Positions 26,804 through 37,084 are shown, counted from the first letter of the stretch. The stretch is DNA of 64,000 nucleotides from CAVZRC01 sp963777695 (GCA_963777695.1 CAVZRC010000004.1:496001-560000), one strand, 5' to 3'. Notes: a model not told the origin generated them from the letters alone. Made by a program: numbers and translations.

Positions 26804-27227
26804 GAGTCTCGGTCTCCACATCCTCGACGATCGCTCGAGGTTCCATCATTATTGACGATCTTCCTCGATCACCACAACGTGACCACGGTCGTCGCAGGAC
26901 GTTCAACCGGATCGACGATCGGGCACGGCATTTCCATATCCCCCTTGCTCCTGAGCCCGTACGGCGTGACCACCGATCGCGTCAGTGATCGGGCAGAAGG
27001 TGCTTGTCGTCCGTGAAGGATCGGCTTACGATGTGCAAAGGTTCGATGAAAAACGTGTTTCGTCGCGATGAACAGTCGAACATTGCTTTGGATCGGATTT
27101 CGCCGGTGAGTCCGACGATCGGTGGATAAAACGTCAACCAGCCATCAAAAGAGGGTGAAGTGATCGTTCCGAGTACTCGCGAGCCGGGCAGGAAGTTCAG
27201 GCCGTTCGACCTTGGCGTGTCGGGACA
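26804..27227. other. Intergenic stretch with a dispersed 22-base repeat
   Basis: There is no protein-like frame. Positions 26871-26892 match 59611-59632 exactly (22 bases, core acaacgtgaccacggtcg). The stretch should also hold promoters for the flanking divergent genes; no site could be fixed. Confidence 0.5.
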
Positions 27228-28430
27228 TTGGTTACAGCGGTCCCAGGCGCGTCCCCCCGCCGAGTCGATTTCAACCCGCGAGAACTCGCCCTGATCGAGC
27301 GGATCAAGCGATTGAAGCGCGATGCGGGCTCGCACTCCCCCAGCGCCTGGACGCTCGCCAAGCTGATCCCCGAGCTTCGGCTCAAGGTCGACGCCTGCTT
27401 CCTGTCCAACCCATATGCGACGAACCTCTTCCTGATGCACTTCCACCGCGAGGTGATCCGGCCCCGGAAGCTCCGCGCCTTGCTGGAATTGTATCCGTCG
27501 CAGAACCGCGTCATCGCGGCCAAGCTGGGGGGCGTGCTGGAGCTCGAGAACGACTCGATCTTCGTCGGCAACGGCGCCGTCGAGATCATCCAGGCGATCC
27601 TCCACCGGTTCACTCGGGACAAGATCCTGGTGAATCTCCCCACGTTCTCGCCCTACTATGAGTTCGCCCGGCCCGATACGCAGGTGGTCTTCAACGTCCT
27701 GCGCAAGGAGGACGACTTCCACTTCGACCCGGCCAAGTATCTCGAGCTGGTCCATCGCGAACGGCCGGACACCGTCGTGCTGATCAACCCCAATAATCCC
27801 GACGGCGGCTACATCCCACACGCCGTCATGTTGGATCTGCTGGAAGAACTGCGCCCGGTCCCGAACGTGATCGTCAACGAGAGCTTCATCCATTTCGCCA
27901 CTGAGGGTCACGGATTCGCGTATTGCAGCGTGGCCGACCAGGTCCGGCGGTTCCCGAACGTCACGGTCGTCAAGAGCATGTCCAAGGATTTCGGCGTCGC
28001 CGGGATCCGGGCCGGCTACGCGGTGATGGCGCCCGCCAAGGTCAAGGCCCTGCTGGATAACGGCCACCTGTGGAACTCCTCGGGCATGGCCGAGTACTTC
28101 TTCGACCTGTATTCCCGGCCGGACTTCCAGGAGCGTTACGAGCGAGAGCGCGTCCGGTTCATCCGGAATTCACGGCGGTTCTTCGGCGCCCTGGCGAAGA
28201 TCGACGGCCTGCGCGTCTATCCGACGTCGGCGAATTTCGCCCTGGTGGAGCTCCAGAACGGACTCGGCGCCGAGGAGCTGGTCTGCAGGCTGCTCATCCG
28301 CCGCGGGATCTACACGCGGACCTGCGACGACAAGCAAGGCCTGGAGCCCGGAAAGTTCCTCCGGATCGCCGCCCGCAACCGACCAGAGAATGCTTATATC
28401 ATCCGGTCGCTGCGACGGCTGATCGGCTGA
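27228..28430 (+). CDS. PLP-dependent aminotransferase, class I/II (histidinol-phosphate aminotransferase-like)
   Basis: About 400 residues with the fold-type I features: NPYATNLFLMHFHREV, FVGNGAVEIIQAILHRF, LINPNNPDGGYIPHAVML, VIVNESFIHF and the PLP lysine in VVKSMSKDFGVAGIRAGYAVM, plus a C-terminal Arg in LRIAARNRPEN. It is related to HisC and CobD-like enzymes; the substrate is unknown. The only start that keeps the N-terminus is a TTG at 27228, so the exact start is uncertain. It stands alone between divergent genes. Confidence 0.85.
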   Translation: MVTAVPGASPRRVDFNPRELALIERIKRLKRDAGSHSPSAWTLAKLIPELRLKVDACFLSNPYATNLFLMHFHREVIRPRKLRALLELYPSQNRVIAAKLGGVLELENDSIFVGNGAVEIIQAILHRFTRDKILVNLPTFSPYYEFARPDTQVVFNVLRKEDDFHFDPAKYLELVHRERPDTVVLINPNNPDGGYIPHAVMLDLLEELRPVPNVIVNESFIHFATEGHGFAYCSVADQVRRFPNVTVVKSMSKDFGVAGIRAGYAVMAPAKVKALLDNGHLWNSSGMAEYFFDLYSRPDFQERYERERVRFIRNSRRFFGALAKIDGLRVYPTSANFALVELQNGLGAEELVCRLLIRRGIYTRTCDDKQGLEPGKFLRIAARNRPENAYIIRSLRRLIG

Positions 28431-28497
28431 CTTGTAGAGTGGATGAAATCCGCCTGGCAAATGGCTGAACATCGGTGGGTTTCACCCAGCCTACAAG
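28431..28497. repeat. Imperfect palindrome, 'gtgaaaccc' type
   Basis: Arms 28431-28454 and 28474-28497 (24 bases each) pair with five mismatches, several of them G-U compatible. It lies just past the aminotransferase stop and faces the convergent PVC gene, so it may end both transcripts. The wording gtgggtttcacccagcctac is a widespread bacterial dispersed repeat. Confidence 0.7.
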
Positions 28498-28528
28498 AAC
28501 CCCGGGGCCTCCGCGTGAGATCGGTCTC

Positions 28529-31500
28529 TCACTTCGACCTCGGCACCGGCCGGGTCGCCGCGATATACGCGAAGAGGTCGCGGATCTCCTGCGGCGTGAG
28601 CGGATCGAGCTGACCTTCCGGCATCATCGAGGTCGCGGAGCCCTTGATCGCCTCGACGTCCTCGCGGGGCAAGGTGATCCGCTCGGAGGCGGTCTGGATC
28701 ACCAGGGCGCCCGGCGTCTGCTCGCGGAGGATTCCCGAAACCAGGCGTCCGTCACGGGTCGCCACCGTGCTGAGGGTGTAATCTCGGCCCACCGTGGCGC
28801 TGGGGTCCAGGACGTTTTCGAGGATGTAATCGGGATTGGCCCGGTCGGAGCCGGTCAGATCCGGGCCGACGTCGCCCCCTTCACCGAACAGCCGATGGCA
28901 CTGGGCGCAGATGCGTCCGAACAAGGCGCGACCGCGGTCCGGATCGGGGGTGGGGAGATCCCTCGACCCCAGGATCGTCTTGTACTTGCCGATCAGCGGC
29001 GCCTTGTCCCGCGCGGTCGGCCGGAGCGTGCCCCAGGTCTGCTCGAGCGCCCGGGTCAAGGCCGGGATCTGGAACGCGAGGATCTGTCGGGCGATCGTCG
29101 TGTTCAGGTCGCGACGAGGCACCGAGCCCTTTCCGACAGCATCCAGCAGCGCCGAGGCCCACGCCGGGCGCGAGGCCAGAGTGGCGATCGCGTCGTCGCG
29201 CTCGCCCGACGAGAGCGTCGCATAGCGGCCGAGGATCGATCCGGGCGTCGTGGGGTCGTTGTAGGCCGCGAGTGCCCGGATTCCCGAGGCGCGGAGATCG
29301 GCGTCATCGAGCAAGCGGAAGAGCACCGGGGCCAATCCGTCGGTGCGGCGCTCGACCAGGTTCCGGAGCGCGAATTGCCGCGCGGCGGGCGATGCGGCGC
29401 GGTCCTCGACGACCGAGCGCAGGCCGGCTTCGGCCTTCGGGTCGCCGAAGAGCAAGCCCAGCGCGGCGGCCTTGGCCTTCACATCAGGATCGCCTCGATC
29501 GGTCAGCGATGCGAACGCGGACGACCAGCCCTCCGGCAGTGCGACGCGCTTCCGGCCCGCGCAAGCCTCGAGGATGCCGTCGAGCACGTCGCGGTGGAAG
29601 CCGGTGTACGACTCCGGCCGGGATTGGAACGCCGGCATCAAAGCGGCCAGGCCGCCTTCAGCATCCGCGTCGATCAGCCGACGCGCGATGAACCGGCAGA
29701 TCATGGCGTTCCGGCAGCGACCTAGCAGTGAGACCGCCCGCGCGCGGTCGCGCGGGATCAGCGGCTCCAGACCATACCAGATCAGGAGCGCGTGCTCGCG
29801 AGACGTCCCGTCATTGATGAAGACAGCCAGGTCTTCGGCCAACCCCCATCGCTTTTCGATCGGGATCCGCCGGAGCGCCGAGGCCAGGTTGAGCCGGACC
29901 AACGGGCTCATCTCGATCGGATTCTTGGTGGCCTCCCCATGGAGCCCCCCCGCCATCCGCTCGAGTTGCTCCAGGACCTCGGCCGAAGGGGGTCCGGCGT
30001 CGACGCAGAGTCGGACGCCCCAGGCCCGGATCTGCGGGAGGTGACTGCCGAGCAGCCCCAGCCGGGCCTTCTCGTCCAACCCGCCGGTGGCGTGGAGCGT
30101 CCAGTTCGCCCGGAGTTGGTGCCGGACGTCCGCATCGGTCTTGAGGATCTCGCGGAGGACGCGGTGAGCGCCGGCCAGATCCTTGCCGGCCGCGGCCCGC
30201 TCCTGGAGCAGACGCCGCGCCGTGCGGACATACCACTCGTTGGCGTGAGTCTGGAGCTTCGCCAGGTCTTCGTCGCCCTGCGCGGCCAGGTCGACCTTCA
30301 CCGGACGGGCGTCCCCGTACGTAATCTTGAAGATCCGGCCGTTCTCGCGGTGGGCGTTGTCGGCGTCGGTCTCGTGGCACTCGCCGATATCGGACCAGTC
30401 AGTGAGGTAGACGCCGCCGTCGGGGCCGTACTTGAGCTCCATCCCCCGGAACCAGGGGTCCGACGACTGGAGGAAGTCCGGGCTGTGTCGCGCGATGATC
30501 TGATAGCCGTCGTCGATGCGGTCGAGGCGGTCGTTGTTGACCCGATGGCCGTGGATATTGCAGGTGAAGAGCGTGTTGCGATACGACTCCGGCCAGTTGT
30601 CGGCCAGGTAGATCATGCCCCCGACGTGGGCATGCCCGCCGCCGAGCACGCCATGCTGCTGGCCCGAGCGCGAGTCCTGCCAGCGCCCGCCGGCCCAGTG
30701 GAGGTGATCGGCACAGGTCGTCATCAATTCGTAGACGAACGGCGTGAGGTCGTTTCCGTACATGCGCTCGAAGTGCGAGCCGGGGATCACGCGGAAAAGG
30801 TGCGGGATCACGCAGTTGGTGATGAACGCCTCGCCGTAGTCGTCGAAGTCGAGCCCCCACGGGTTGGTCGTCCCGTGCGCGACGACCTCGAAGACCTCGC
30901 GCGTCGGGTGATACCGCCAGACGCCGCAATTCATCGGCGTCCGCCGGTCGGGCGGCGTCCCCGGCTTGCCGACCTGCGCGGTGGCCAGGATGCCATGGCA
31001 ACCCCAGAGCCAGCCGTCGGGACCCCAGTGCAAGGCGTTGAACAGGTTGTGCTGGGCATTGATATTCCAGCCGTCGAGCTTGACGATCGGCGCTCCGTCG
31101 GGCCGGTCGTCGCCGTCGCGGTCGGGGATGAAGATCAGGTTGGGCGTGGCGCAGACCCAGACCCCGCCGAACCCGAGCGCGATGCCGGTATAATTGGTCC
31201 CACCGTCCGAGAACACGGTCCGACGATCGAATCGGCCGTCGCCGTCGGCGTCCTCGAAGATCAGGATGCGATCCCGGCCGCGCGGGCCGCCTAGCCAGAT
31301 CGGATACGAATAGTTCTCGACCACCCAGAGCCGCCCGCGATGGTCGATCGTCATGGCGATCGGCTGGACGACGTCGGGCTCGGCGGCGGAGAGCGTAACG
31401 CGGAACCCGGGCGGCACCGTGATCCGCTTCGCCGCTTCCGGCTGCGGGGCCGGGGCGCCCGGCGAGACCTGGGCCGCCGCGGGAACGCCCAGACCACAGA

Positions 31501-31552
31501 CGATGCCTCCCAATGTGATCCTGCTGAGGATAACGCCGAGCCGAAATCTCAT
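28529..31552 (-). CDS. PVC-type heme-binding CxxCH protein (membrane-bound dehydrogenase/beta-propeller, HEAT and cytochrome domains)
   Basis: A 1007-residue exported protein. Signal peptide at 1-27 (ending GVPAAAQ). Residues about 45-410 form a sugar-dehydrogenase-like propeller (FRVTLSAAEPDVVQPIAMTIDHRGRLWVVENYSYP, FEDADGDGRFDRRTVF, GFGGVWVCATPNLIFIPD, ELKYGPDGGVYLTDWSDIGECHETD). A middle helical HEAT-like part follows. The C-terminal cytochrome-like domain begins near RGRALFGRICAQCH and includes GGDVGPDLTGSDRANPDYILENVLDPSATVGRDY. This combination is a planctomycete/verrucomicrobial hallmark, thought to take part in extracytoplasmic oxidation of sugars or glycans; the substrate is unknown. 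The full length is intact, in contrast to several neighbours. Confidence 0.95.
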   Translation of the reverse strand: MRFRLGVILSRITLGGIVCGLGVPAAAQVSPGAPAPQPEAAKRITVPPGFRVTLSAAEPDVVQPIAMTIDHRGRLWVVENYSYPIWLGGPRGRDRILIFEDADGDGRFDRRTVFSDGGTNYTGIALGFGGVWVCATPNLIFIPDRDGDDRPDGAPIVKLDGWNINAQHNLFNALHWGPDGWLWGCHGILATAQVGKPGTPPDRRTPMNCGVWRYHPTREVFEVVAHGTTNPWGLDFDDYGEAFITNCVIPHLFRVIPGSHFERMYGNDLTPFVYELMTTCADHLHWAGGRWQDSRSGQQHGVLGGGHAHVGGMIYLADNWPESYRNTLFTCNIHGHRVNNDRLDRIDDGYQIIARHSPDFLQSSDPWFRGMELKYGPDGGVYLTDWSDIGECHETDADNAHRENGRIFKITYGDARPVKVDLAAQGDEDLAKLQTHANEWYVRTARRLLQERAAAGKDLAGAHRVLREILKTDADVRHQLRANWTLHATGGLDEKARLGLLGSHLPQIRAWGVRLCVDAGPPSAEVLEQLERMAGGLHGEATKNPIEMSPLVRLNLASALRRIPIEKRWGLAEDLAVFINDGTSREHALLIWYGLEPLIPRDRARAVSLLGRCRNAMICRFIARRLIDADAEGGLAALMPAFQSRPESYTGFHRDVLDGILEACAGRKRVALPEGWSSAFASLTDRGDPDVKAKAAALGLLFGDPKAEAGLRSVVEDRAASPAARQFALRNLVERRTDGLAPVLFRLLDDADLRASGIRALAAYNDPTTPGSILGRYATLSSGERDDAIATLASRPAWASALLDAVGKGSVPRRDLNTTIARQILAFQIPALTRALEQTWGTLRPTARDKAPLIGKYKTILGSRDLPTPDPDRGRALFGRICAQCHRLFGEGGDVGPDLTGSDRANPDYILENVLDPSATVGRDYTLSTVATRDGRLVSGILREQTPGALVIQTASERITLPREDVEAIKGSATSMMPEGQLDPLTPQEIRDLFAYIAATRPVPRSK

Positions 31553-32035
31553 AGCTCCCTATCCCTCCACTGCACGCAAAGTGATTCCAAAGATGGCCAT
31601 AGCCGTAGCGTTGATCCGGGCCCCGGATCATGCCGGGCGATTCGCTCGTTCAGGAATCCGATCGTACCAGAGAGGCTCCACGAACATCACACTCCACCCG
31701 GCTCCAGCGACCGGATTCGACGCAAGGCCACGCCGGAGGCACTTCCGACCGCCAACTCCTGGCAGAAATGAGCCTGGCCCGCAGATGATCGCGCCGTGAC
31801 CGCAGCCGGGTGGCGCCTTTCAAGGGATCTCTTGGGCCGGTCCTGACGGCCGTTGTCTAATGGGGGCTGGCGAACATCGAAGGCACGAAAGCTCCCCTGT
31901 CACCGGAGTTCGAGTGACGGCGATCGAGCAATAGTCCCCATCTCGTCCTGTCTACCATCCCTGCCCCAAAGATTTCGCGCGAACCCGCCATCCAGCACCC
32001 GCGTCTGTTGGGGCAGATGCAGTCACAATTATTAT
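31553..32035. other. Intergenic stretch upstream of tRNA genes
   Basis: No protein-like frame. Around 31846-31925 the sequence ccgttgtctaatggg recalls a tRNA D-arm and ttcgagt a T-loop, but no cloverleaf closes. The stretch probably holds the promoter of the PVC gene (minus) and that of the tRNAs (plus). Confidence 0.45.
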
Positions 32036-32107
32036 GGGCGGCTGGTCTAACGGGATGACGCCTGGTTTGCACCCAGGAAGTCGGGGTTCGATTCCCCGGC
32101 CGGTCCA
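32036..32107 (+). tRNA. tRNA-Ala(UGC)-like, possibly degenerate
   Basis: Anticodon arm cctgg-tttgcac-ccagg gives anticodon UGC. The T-arm cgggg-ttcgatt-ccccg is perfect and the D-arm gtctaacgggatgac is reasonable. A G3-U70 pair and A73, identity marks of tRNA-Ala, can be formed, but two positions of the acceptor stem do not pair and one extra base lies between T-stem and acceptor. It may therefore be a relic or a divergent tRNA. Confidence 0.55.
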
Positions 32108-32185
32108 CTCGCTCGCCTCGGTCGCGGTTTGACGGTACGGCGATCGGTCCGAAGACGGGCTCATTTCCTGGCCTCGATCTTTGAC

Positions 32186-32271
32186 GGAAGGTAGCCGGAT
32201 ACGGTTGGCCGGGCCGCTTTGCTAAAGCGGTTTCCCTACGGGGAATGAGGGTTCAAATCCCTTGCCTTCCG
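32186..32271 (+). tRNA. tRNA-Ser(GCU)
   Basis: An 86-base class II tRNA. The acceptor ggaagg pairs with ccttcc. The anticodon arm ccgct-ttgctaa-agcgg gives GCU (serine). A long variable arm (tttccctacggggaa) and T-arm gaggg-ttcaaat-ccctt follow, with the discriminator G expected for serine. CCA is not encoded. Confidence 0.93.
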
Positions 32272-32436
32272 CTCGCTCGTCCTGATCTGTGGAGAGGACG
32301 ATCACGCCTCGGCGGCACCACGCTCGGAGAAATTGCGCTCCTTCCGGAGGTTTGCTGTCGAAATCGCAGGGGCTCGACCGTCATGATCGTGGTGGCGGAG
32401 CATGGTGCTCGCCCATGACCATTACGGAGGAATTCG

Positions 32437-32787
32437 ATGCAATACCTGCTGATGCTCTACTCGAACGAGGGCCGGTGGTCCGAGATGACGCAGGCCGAGC
32501 AAGAACAGGGCGTGGCGGCCTATCGGGCTTTCACCGAGGCGCTGACGCAAGCGGGAGCCCTCAGGGGCTCCAATCGCCTTCAGACGAGCTCGACCGGGAC
32601 GACCGTTCGCGTCGCGGACGGCAAGTCGCAAGTGCTGGACGGCCCTTATATCGATTCGAAGGAGCAGCTCGGCGGTTATTATCTGATCGAGGCGCCCGAT
32701 CTCGATGCCGCGATCTCGTGGGCCGCGCGATGCCCCGGCGCCAGTCACGGCATCGTCGAGGTGCGTCCGATCTGGTGTTATTCATGA
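32437..32787 (+). CDS. YCII/DGPF-domain protein
   Basis: A 116-residue ferredoxin-fold protein with MQYLLMLYSNEGRW at the start and the family motif VLDGPYIDSKEQLGGYYLIEAPDLDAAISWAARCPGA. Proteins of this group accompany ECF42 sigma factors. ATG 32437 has GGAGG at ideal spacing. The stop overlaps the sigma factor start by four bases (ATGA), so the pair is co-translated. Its biochemical role is unknown. Confidence 0.9.
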   Translation: MQYLLMLYSNEGRWSEMTQAEQEQGVAAYRAFTEALTQAGALRGSNRLQTSSTGTTVRVADGKSQVLDGPYIDSKEQLGGYYLIEAPDLDAAISWAARCPGASHGIVEVRPIWCYS

Positions 32788-34046
32788 CCGATTTGGAGAG
32801 CCCTCCCGATGGCGACGGGTCTGCCCGTGGCATGGCCGACGCGGTGGCGCGTCGCAGCTACGGCAAGCTCGTTGCCCTCCTCGCGACCCGGACGGGGGAT
32901 CTGGCCGGAGCCGAGGACGCGCTGTCGGAGGCGTTCGTCTCGGCGCTGGAGACCTGGCCGCGGAAGGGCTGTCCGTCGAACCCGGAAGCCTGGCTCCTGT
33001 CCGTCGCACGGAGAAAGGTCATCGACCTGGACCGGCGACGGCGGAGCCGCGAGATCGACGTCGAGCCGATGGATCCCCACGCGGAGTGGCTCGATCCCGC
33101 CGGGGCCGATGCGGCCATCCCCGACCATCGCCTCGCCTTGATGTTCGCCTGCGCGCACCCGGCCATCGATCCCGCGATCCGCGCGCCTCTGATCTTGCAA
33201 GCCGTGCTCGGACTGAACGCGGCGACGATCGCCTCGGCGTTCCTCATGGCTCCCGCGGCGATGGGCCAGCGACTCGTGCGTGCAAAGAACAAGATCAAGC
33301 AAGCCGGCATCCCGTTTCGGCTCCCCGATCGCGAGGAGCTGGACGGCCGGCTGGATGCCGTACTGGACGCGATCTACGCCGCGTTCGCGGAGGGCTGGAC
33401 CGACCCCGGCGGGACCGATGTCGCGCGCCGCGACCTCGCCGAGGAAGCCTTGTTCCTCGGCGGACTCGTGGCCGAGCTCTTGCCCGACGAACCGGAGGCC
33501 CTGGGCCTGCTCGCGCTCATGCTGCACGCGGAGGCCCGGCGCCGCGCGCGGCGGGATGCGCGAGGCGAGTACGTGCCGCTCGCCGAGCAGGATATCTCCC
33601 TCTGGGATTCGCGGACGATCGGATCGGCGGAGGCGATGCTCGTCCGAGCAAGCGCGATGGGCTCCGTCGGCCGCTATCAACTCGAGGGGGCCCTCCAGTC
33701 GGCGCATGTGCATCGCCGCCGCACGGGCCAATCCAACTGGCCAGCGGTCGTGCAACTCTACGACGCACTGCTGGCCCTCTCCGGATCGCCGGTGGTCGCG
33801 ATCAATCGCGCGCTGGCCATTGCGGAGATGCAGGGCGCCGACGCCGCCCTCCGGGTGATGGAGGGGATCGCCGCCGATCCGCGGATCGCCGAATACCAGC
33901 CCTACTGGGCGGCCCGCGCGGAACTCCTGGCCCGGATCGGGGCAGATGCGGAAGCCTGTCGTTCCTATGAAATCGCGATCGGCCTCGAGCGCGATGCCGC
34001 CGTCCGCCGCTTCTTGCAACGGCGTCAGTCGGTCCTGATGCCTTGA
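32784..34046 (+). CDS. ECF42-type RNA polymerase sigma factor with C-terminal TPR-like extension
   Basis: A 420-residue protein. Residues about 20-170 are sigma-70 regions 2 and 4 (LAGAEDALSEAFVSALETWP, NPEAWLLSVARRKVIDLDRRRR, LILQAVLGLNAATIASAFLMAPAAMGQRLVRAKNKIK). The remaining 250 residues are the SnoaL-independent, TPR-like extension typical of ECF42 (LFLGGLVAELLPDEPEALGLLALMLHAEARRRAR, WPAVVQLYDALLALSGSPVVAINRALAIAEMQG). ECF42 factors have no anti-sigma gene and are thought to be controlled through this C-terminal extension; the DGPF protein upstream is their usual target or partner. Start ATG 32784 overlaps the upstream stop. Confidence 0.93.
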   Translation: MTDLESPPDGDGSARGMADAVARRSYGKLVALLATRTGDLAGAEDALSEAFVSALETWPRKGCPSNPEAWLLSVARRKVIDLDRRRRSREIDVEPMDPHAEWLDPAGADAAIPDHRLALMFACAHPAIDPAIRAPLILQAVLGLNAATIASAFLMAPAAMGQRLVRAKNKIKQAGIPFRLPDREELDGRLDAVLDAIYAAFAEGWTDPGGTDVARRDLAEEALFLGGLVAELLPDEPEALGLLALMLHAEARRRARRDARGEYVPLAEQDISLWDSRTIGSAEAMLVRASAMGSVGRYQLEGALQSAHVHRRRTGQSNWPAVVQLYDALLALSGSPVVAINRALAIAEMQGADAALRVMEGIAADPRIAEYQPYWAARAELLARIGADAEACRSYEIAIGLERDAAVRRFLQRRQSVLMP

Positions 34047-34231
34047 TCATCCTTGAGACGGAAGAGGAGCGGACATCGGGGGATCGTTCCGGAATCCCCC
34101 AAGCTCCGACCCGGGACCGGCAGGGATCGCGACCGAGACGGATGAGTCTTCCGAATCCTCCGTCTCGGGCCGATCTCCATGCCGCCGCGGCCGGCTTATC
34201 GTCGGCAGCCGCGGCCGGCTCGCCGGAGGCT

Positions 34232-34729
34232 TCACGGCGGTGTCAAGTATCCCGAGAAGCTCGAGCTCGCGTTGGGTTTGGCCGGGACGTTCCAGGTCGT
34301 CAACAGGCCCGTCGTGCCGACGTACTGTGCGTAACTTCCGGTGGCCTCCGTGACGACGACCGGGACTCTTTGCCTCGTCCGTTTCCCGACCTGGGTGACG
34401 GAGTCGGAGCCGAGAGTGAGCTGGATGCTGCCCTGGCTGTTGCTGAGATACGCGTCGCCGCCCTCGACGATCGTGCCCGAGATCGTCGCCGACCCATAGC
34501 CGGTGAGTCGGGCTTTCCCGATCCTCCCCGTGAGGTCCGGGGTCAATTCCGAACCGCCTTCGATCGACGTGTGGCCCTTGAAACTCGCCGGGACCGTGCC
34601 CGGCGAGCGGCTCATGTCAACGACGTGGGCATGGGGAGAGGCGATGGCCAGGCCCGTGCTCATCGTCAATCGTCCTTCGATCGCCTCGAAACGGAGGGAC
34701 CGATTCTGTCTTCGACGGATTGGGTTCAT
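34232..34729 (-). CDS. Hypothetical secreted/surface protein with planctomycete N-terminal motif
   Basis: A 165-residue protein. The N-terminus RRRQNRSLRFEAIEGRLTMS matches the planctomycete 'R..RP.lE.LEdR.l.s' motif, found at the start of many exported surface proteins. The rest is Gly/Ser/Thr-rich with beta-strand-like repeats (GRIGKARLTGYGSATISGTI, GSIQLTLGSDSVTQVGK). ATG 34729 fits the motif. Function unknown. It lies downstream of macB on the same strand but after a 133-base gap. Confidence 0.65.
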   Translation of the reverse strand: MNPIRRRQNRSLRFEAIEGRLTMSTGLAIASPHAHVVDMSRSPGTVPASFKGHTSIEGGSELTPDLTGRIGKARLTGYGSATISGTIVEGGDAYLSNSQGSIQLTLGSDSVTQVGKRTRQRVPVVVTEATGSYAQYVGTTGLLTTWNVPAKPNASSSFSGYLTPP

Positions 34730-34862
34730 GATCGTTGGCTCCAAACGGAAAAGGTTCTGATCACACGGTGCGCGTTCAAGATTCTCGCCGGGCCGATCGC
34801 GCCCTTCGATCCCGGCCGTGCGGACAACCCCGGCTTCCTGGCCGGAAAACACCCATCGGCCG

Positions 34863-37060
34863 TCATTCGAACTGCAGGGCTTCGATCGGATCGAGTCGAG
34901 AGGCTTTCCACGCGGGGTAATAGCCGAAGATCAGGCCGACGGTCACGGAGACCGAGACCGAGGCCAGGATCGCGATCAGGGAAGGTTCGGTCGGCCATCG
35001 GGCCAGCAGACGGACGAGCACCGAAGCGGTCCGTCCGACGGCGACGCCGGCCGCTCCCCCGAGGAGGCAAAGGACGACGGCCTCGACGAGGAACTGGCGG
35101 AGGATGTCGCGGGATCGCGCGCCGACGGCCATGCGCAGGCCGATCTCGCGGATCCGTTCGGTGACCGTCACGAGCATGATGTTCATGATCCCGATGCCTC
35201 CGACCACCAGCGCGATCAGGGCGACGCACAGGAGCAGCCCCGCCACGAGGCCCACGGTCCCCTTGACGGCACGGACGACCTCGGTGAAGTCGCGGACGGC
35301 GAAATCCGCGGGTTCGCCGGGGGCGATCCGGTGGCGATGGCGCAGCACGCGCGCCACCTGCTCCATCGCGGCCGGGATGTCCTCGGTCGAGGAGGCGCGG
35401 ACCAGGATCGAATCGACGTTGGATAACCGGTACAACCGCGGAGTGTCGAGCATCTGCGTCGGGGAGAGGCTCGAGAAGAGCGAGGCATGTCCGCCGGGGT
35501 AACGCCGATTCCTCACACCGACCAGGGCCGACGGATCCGACCAGGGGCCGTCCGCAGGGCCGGTCGAGGTTGCCGTCTCGGAGCTCACCCGGAATTTGAC
35601 CGTCGTCCAGGGTGCCAGGAGCAGGTCGTCCTGATCCTCGCCGATGATGTCGGCGCCCTTGCGACTCAGGACGCCGACGACCCTCAATGGCACGTCATTG
35701 ACATACACCTCCGCCCCGATCGGCGACTCCTCGCCGAACAACTCGCGCGCGACCGTCTGGCCCAGCACGCAGACCATCGCGACGTCCTGGACATCGCGCT
35801 CGGTGAACGATTGCCCTTCTTCCAGGTCCTCCCACTCCCGGACCCGGAGGTATCCCGGCGTCGTGCCGATGAAGGTGCTGGGGACCCAGTTCTTGTTGCC
35901 GTGGACCACTTGCCGGCGGGCGAAGACCATAGGGGCCAGGCTGTCGACGTCCGGGCATTCGTGGAGGATGCTGTCGGCGTCATCGGGGGTCAGGGTCTTG
36001 ACGCTGCCGCTGCCGAGGCTGACCCCGTTGCGCGAGGCCGCGCCGGCCTGGACGACGATGTTGTCAACGCCCGTCTTGGTCAAGAGCGAGCGGATCGCCG
36101 ACCACGCCCCCGTGCCGATCTCGGCGATGGCCAGTAGCGAGCCGACGCCGATGATGATGCCCAGGGTCGTCAGCGCCGACCGCATCGCATTGCGTCGGAT
36201 CGAGCGCAACGCCGTCGAGGTCGTCCGCGCGAAGAACCGCAGGTCTTCGCCCGCTGTCTTGCGCCCGGACGTCGAAGGGTCGAGGGTCGGCCGGGGTGTC
36301 ATGTTCGATTCGAGGGCCACATCCGCCGCCTCGAGCCCGCATCCGTCGGCCGATGTCGGCCGATCGACCGGGGCATCGTCGTGGTTGAAGACCAGCCTGT
36401 CACGCATCCCGATGATGCGATCGGCATGGGCGGCGACGGTGGGATCATGCGTCACGAGGACGATGGTCAGCTCGTCCTCGCGATTGAGCTCGCGGAAGAG
36501 CACGAGGATCCCTTCGCCCGTCTTCGAGTCGAGGTTGCCGGTCGGCTCGTCGGCGATCAGCAGCGAGCATCGGTTGATGAGCGCCCGGGCGATCGCGACG
36601 CGCTGCTGCTCGCCCCCCGAGAGCCTCGCCGGCTCGTGGTCGGTCCGATCGCCGAGTCCGACCCGCTCCAGCAGGGCCCGCGCCCGCGCCCGGCACTCGC
36701 CATCGGCGCAGTCGTGCGAACCGTAGGCCAGGGGCATCATGACGTTTTCCAGGGCCGTCAATCGGGGCAAGAGATTGAAATTCTGGAAGACGAATCCGAT
36801 CTCGGCGCTCCGCAGTCGCGACCGCTCCGCCTCGCCGAGGTCCGTGACGTCCCGACCATCGAACCCGTACCGGCCGCGGGTCGGGCGGTCGAGGAAGCCG
36901 AGGAGGTTGACGAGCGTCGTCTTGCCCGATCCCGAGGCCCCCATCAGCGCGACCATCTCGCGCCGATCGATCGACAGAGAGACGCCGCGGAGGACGGGCA
37001 CGTCGAGCGCGCGCCCCCCGTGTAGACCTTGTGGACACCTTCCAACGCAATGAACTCCAC
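34863..37060 (-). CDS. macB: MacB-like ABC transporter (ATPase fused to FtsX-type permease), interrupted by a frameshift
   Basis: About 730 residues when repaired. The ATPase domain has GASGSGKTTLVNLLG (Walker A), LSGGEQQRVAIARAL (signature) and LLIADEPTGNLDSKTG (Walker B). Then comes a linker, a first membrane segment (MRSALTTLGIIIGVGSLLAIAEIG), a large periplasmic MacB_PCD domain and three C-terminal membrane segments ending WKASRLDPIEALQFE. The start GTG 37060 has AGGAG eight bases upstream; the frame breaks inside a run of six C (37014-37019), where one more base joins the N-terminus (VEFIALEGVHKVYTGG) to GRALDVPVLRGV. With the adjacent MacA it forms a MacAB-type tripartite efflux pump, the last step of the lipopeptide cluster by position. 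Confidence 0.9.
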
Positions 37061-37084
37061 GATCGATTCTCCTGGGCCGGCGGT

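Noticed and set aside
31846..31925. A further tRNA gene
   Set aside because: A D-arm-like and a T-loop-like motif occur but no acceptor or anticodon stem can be formed.
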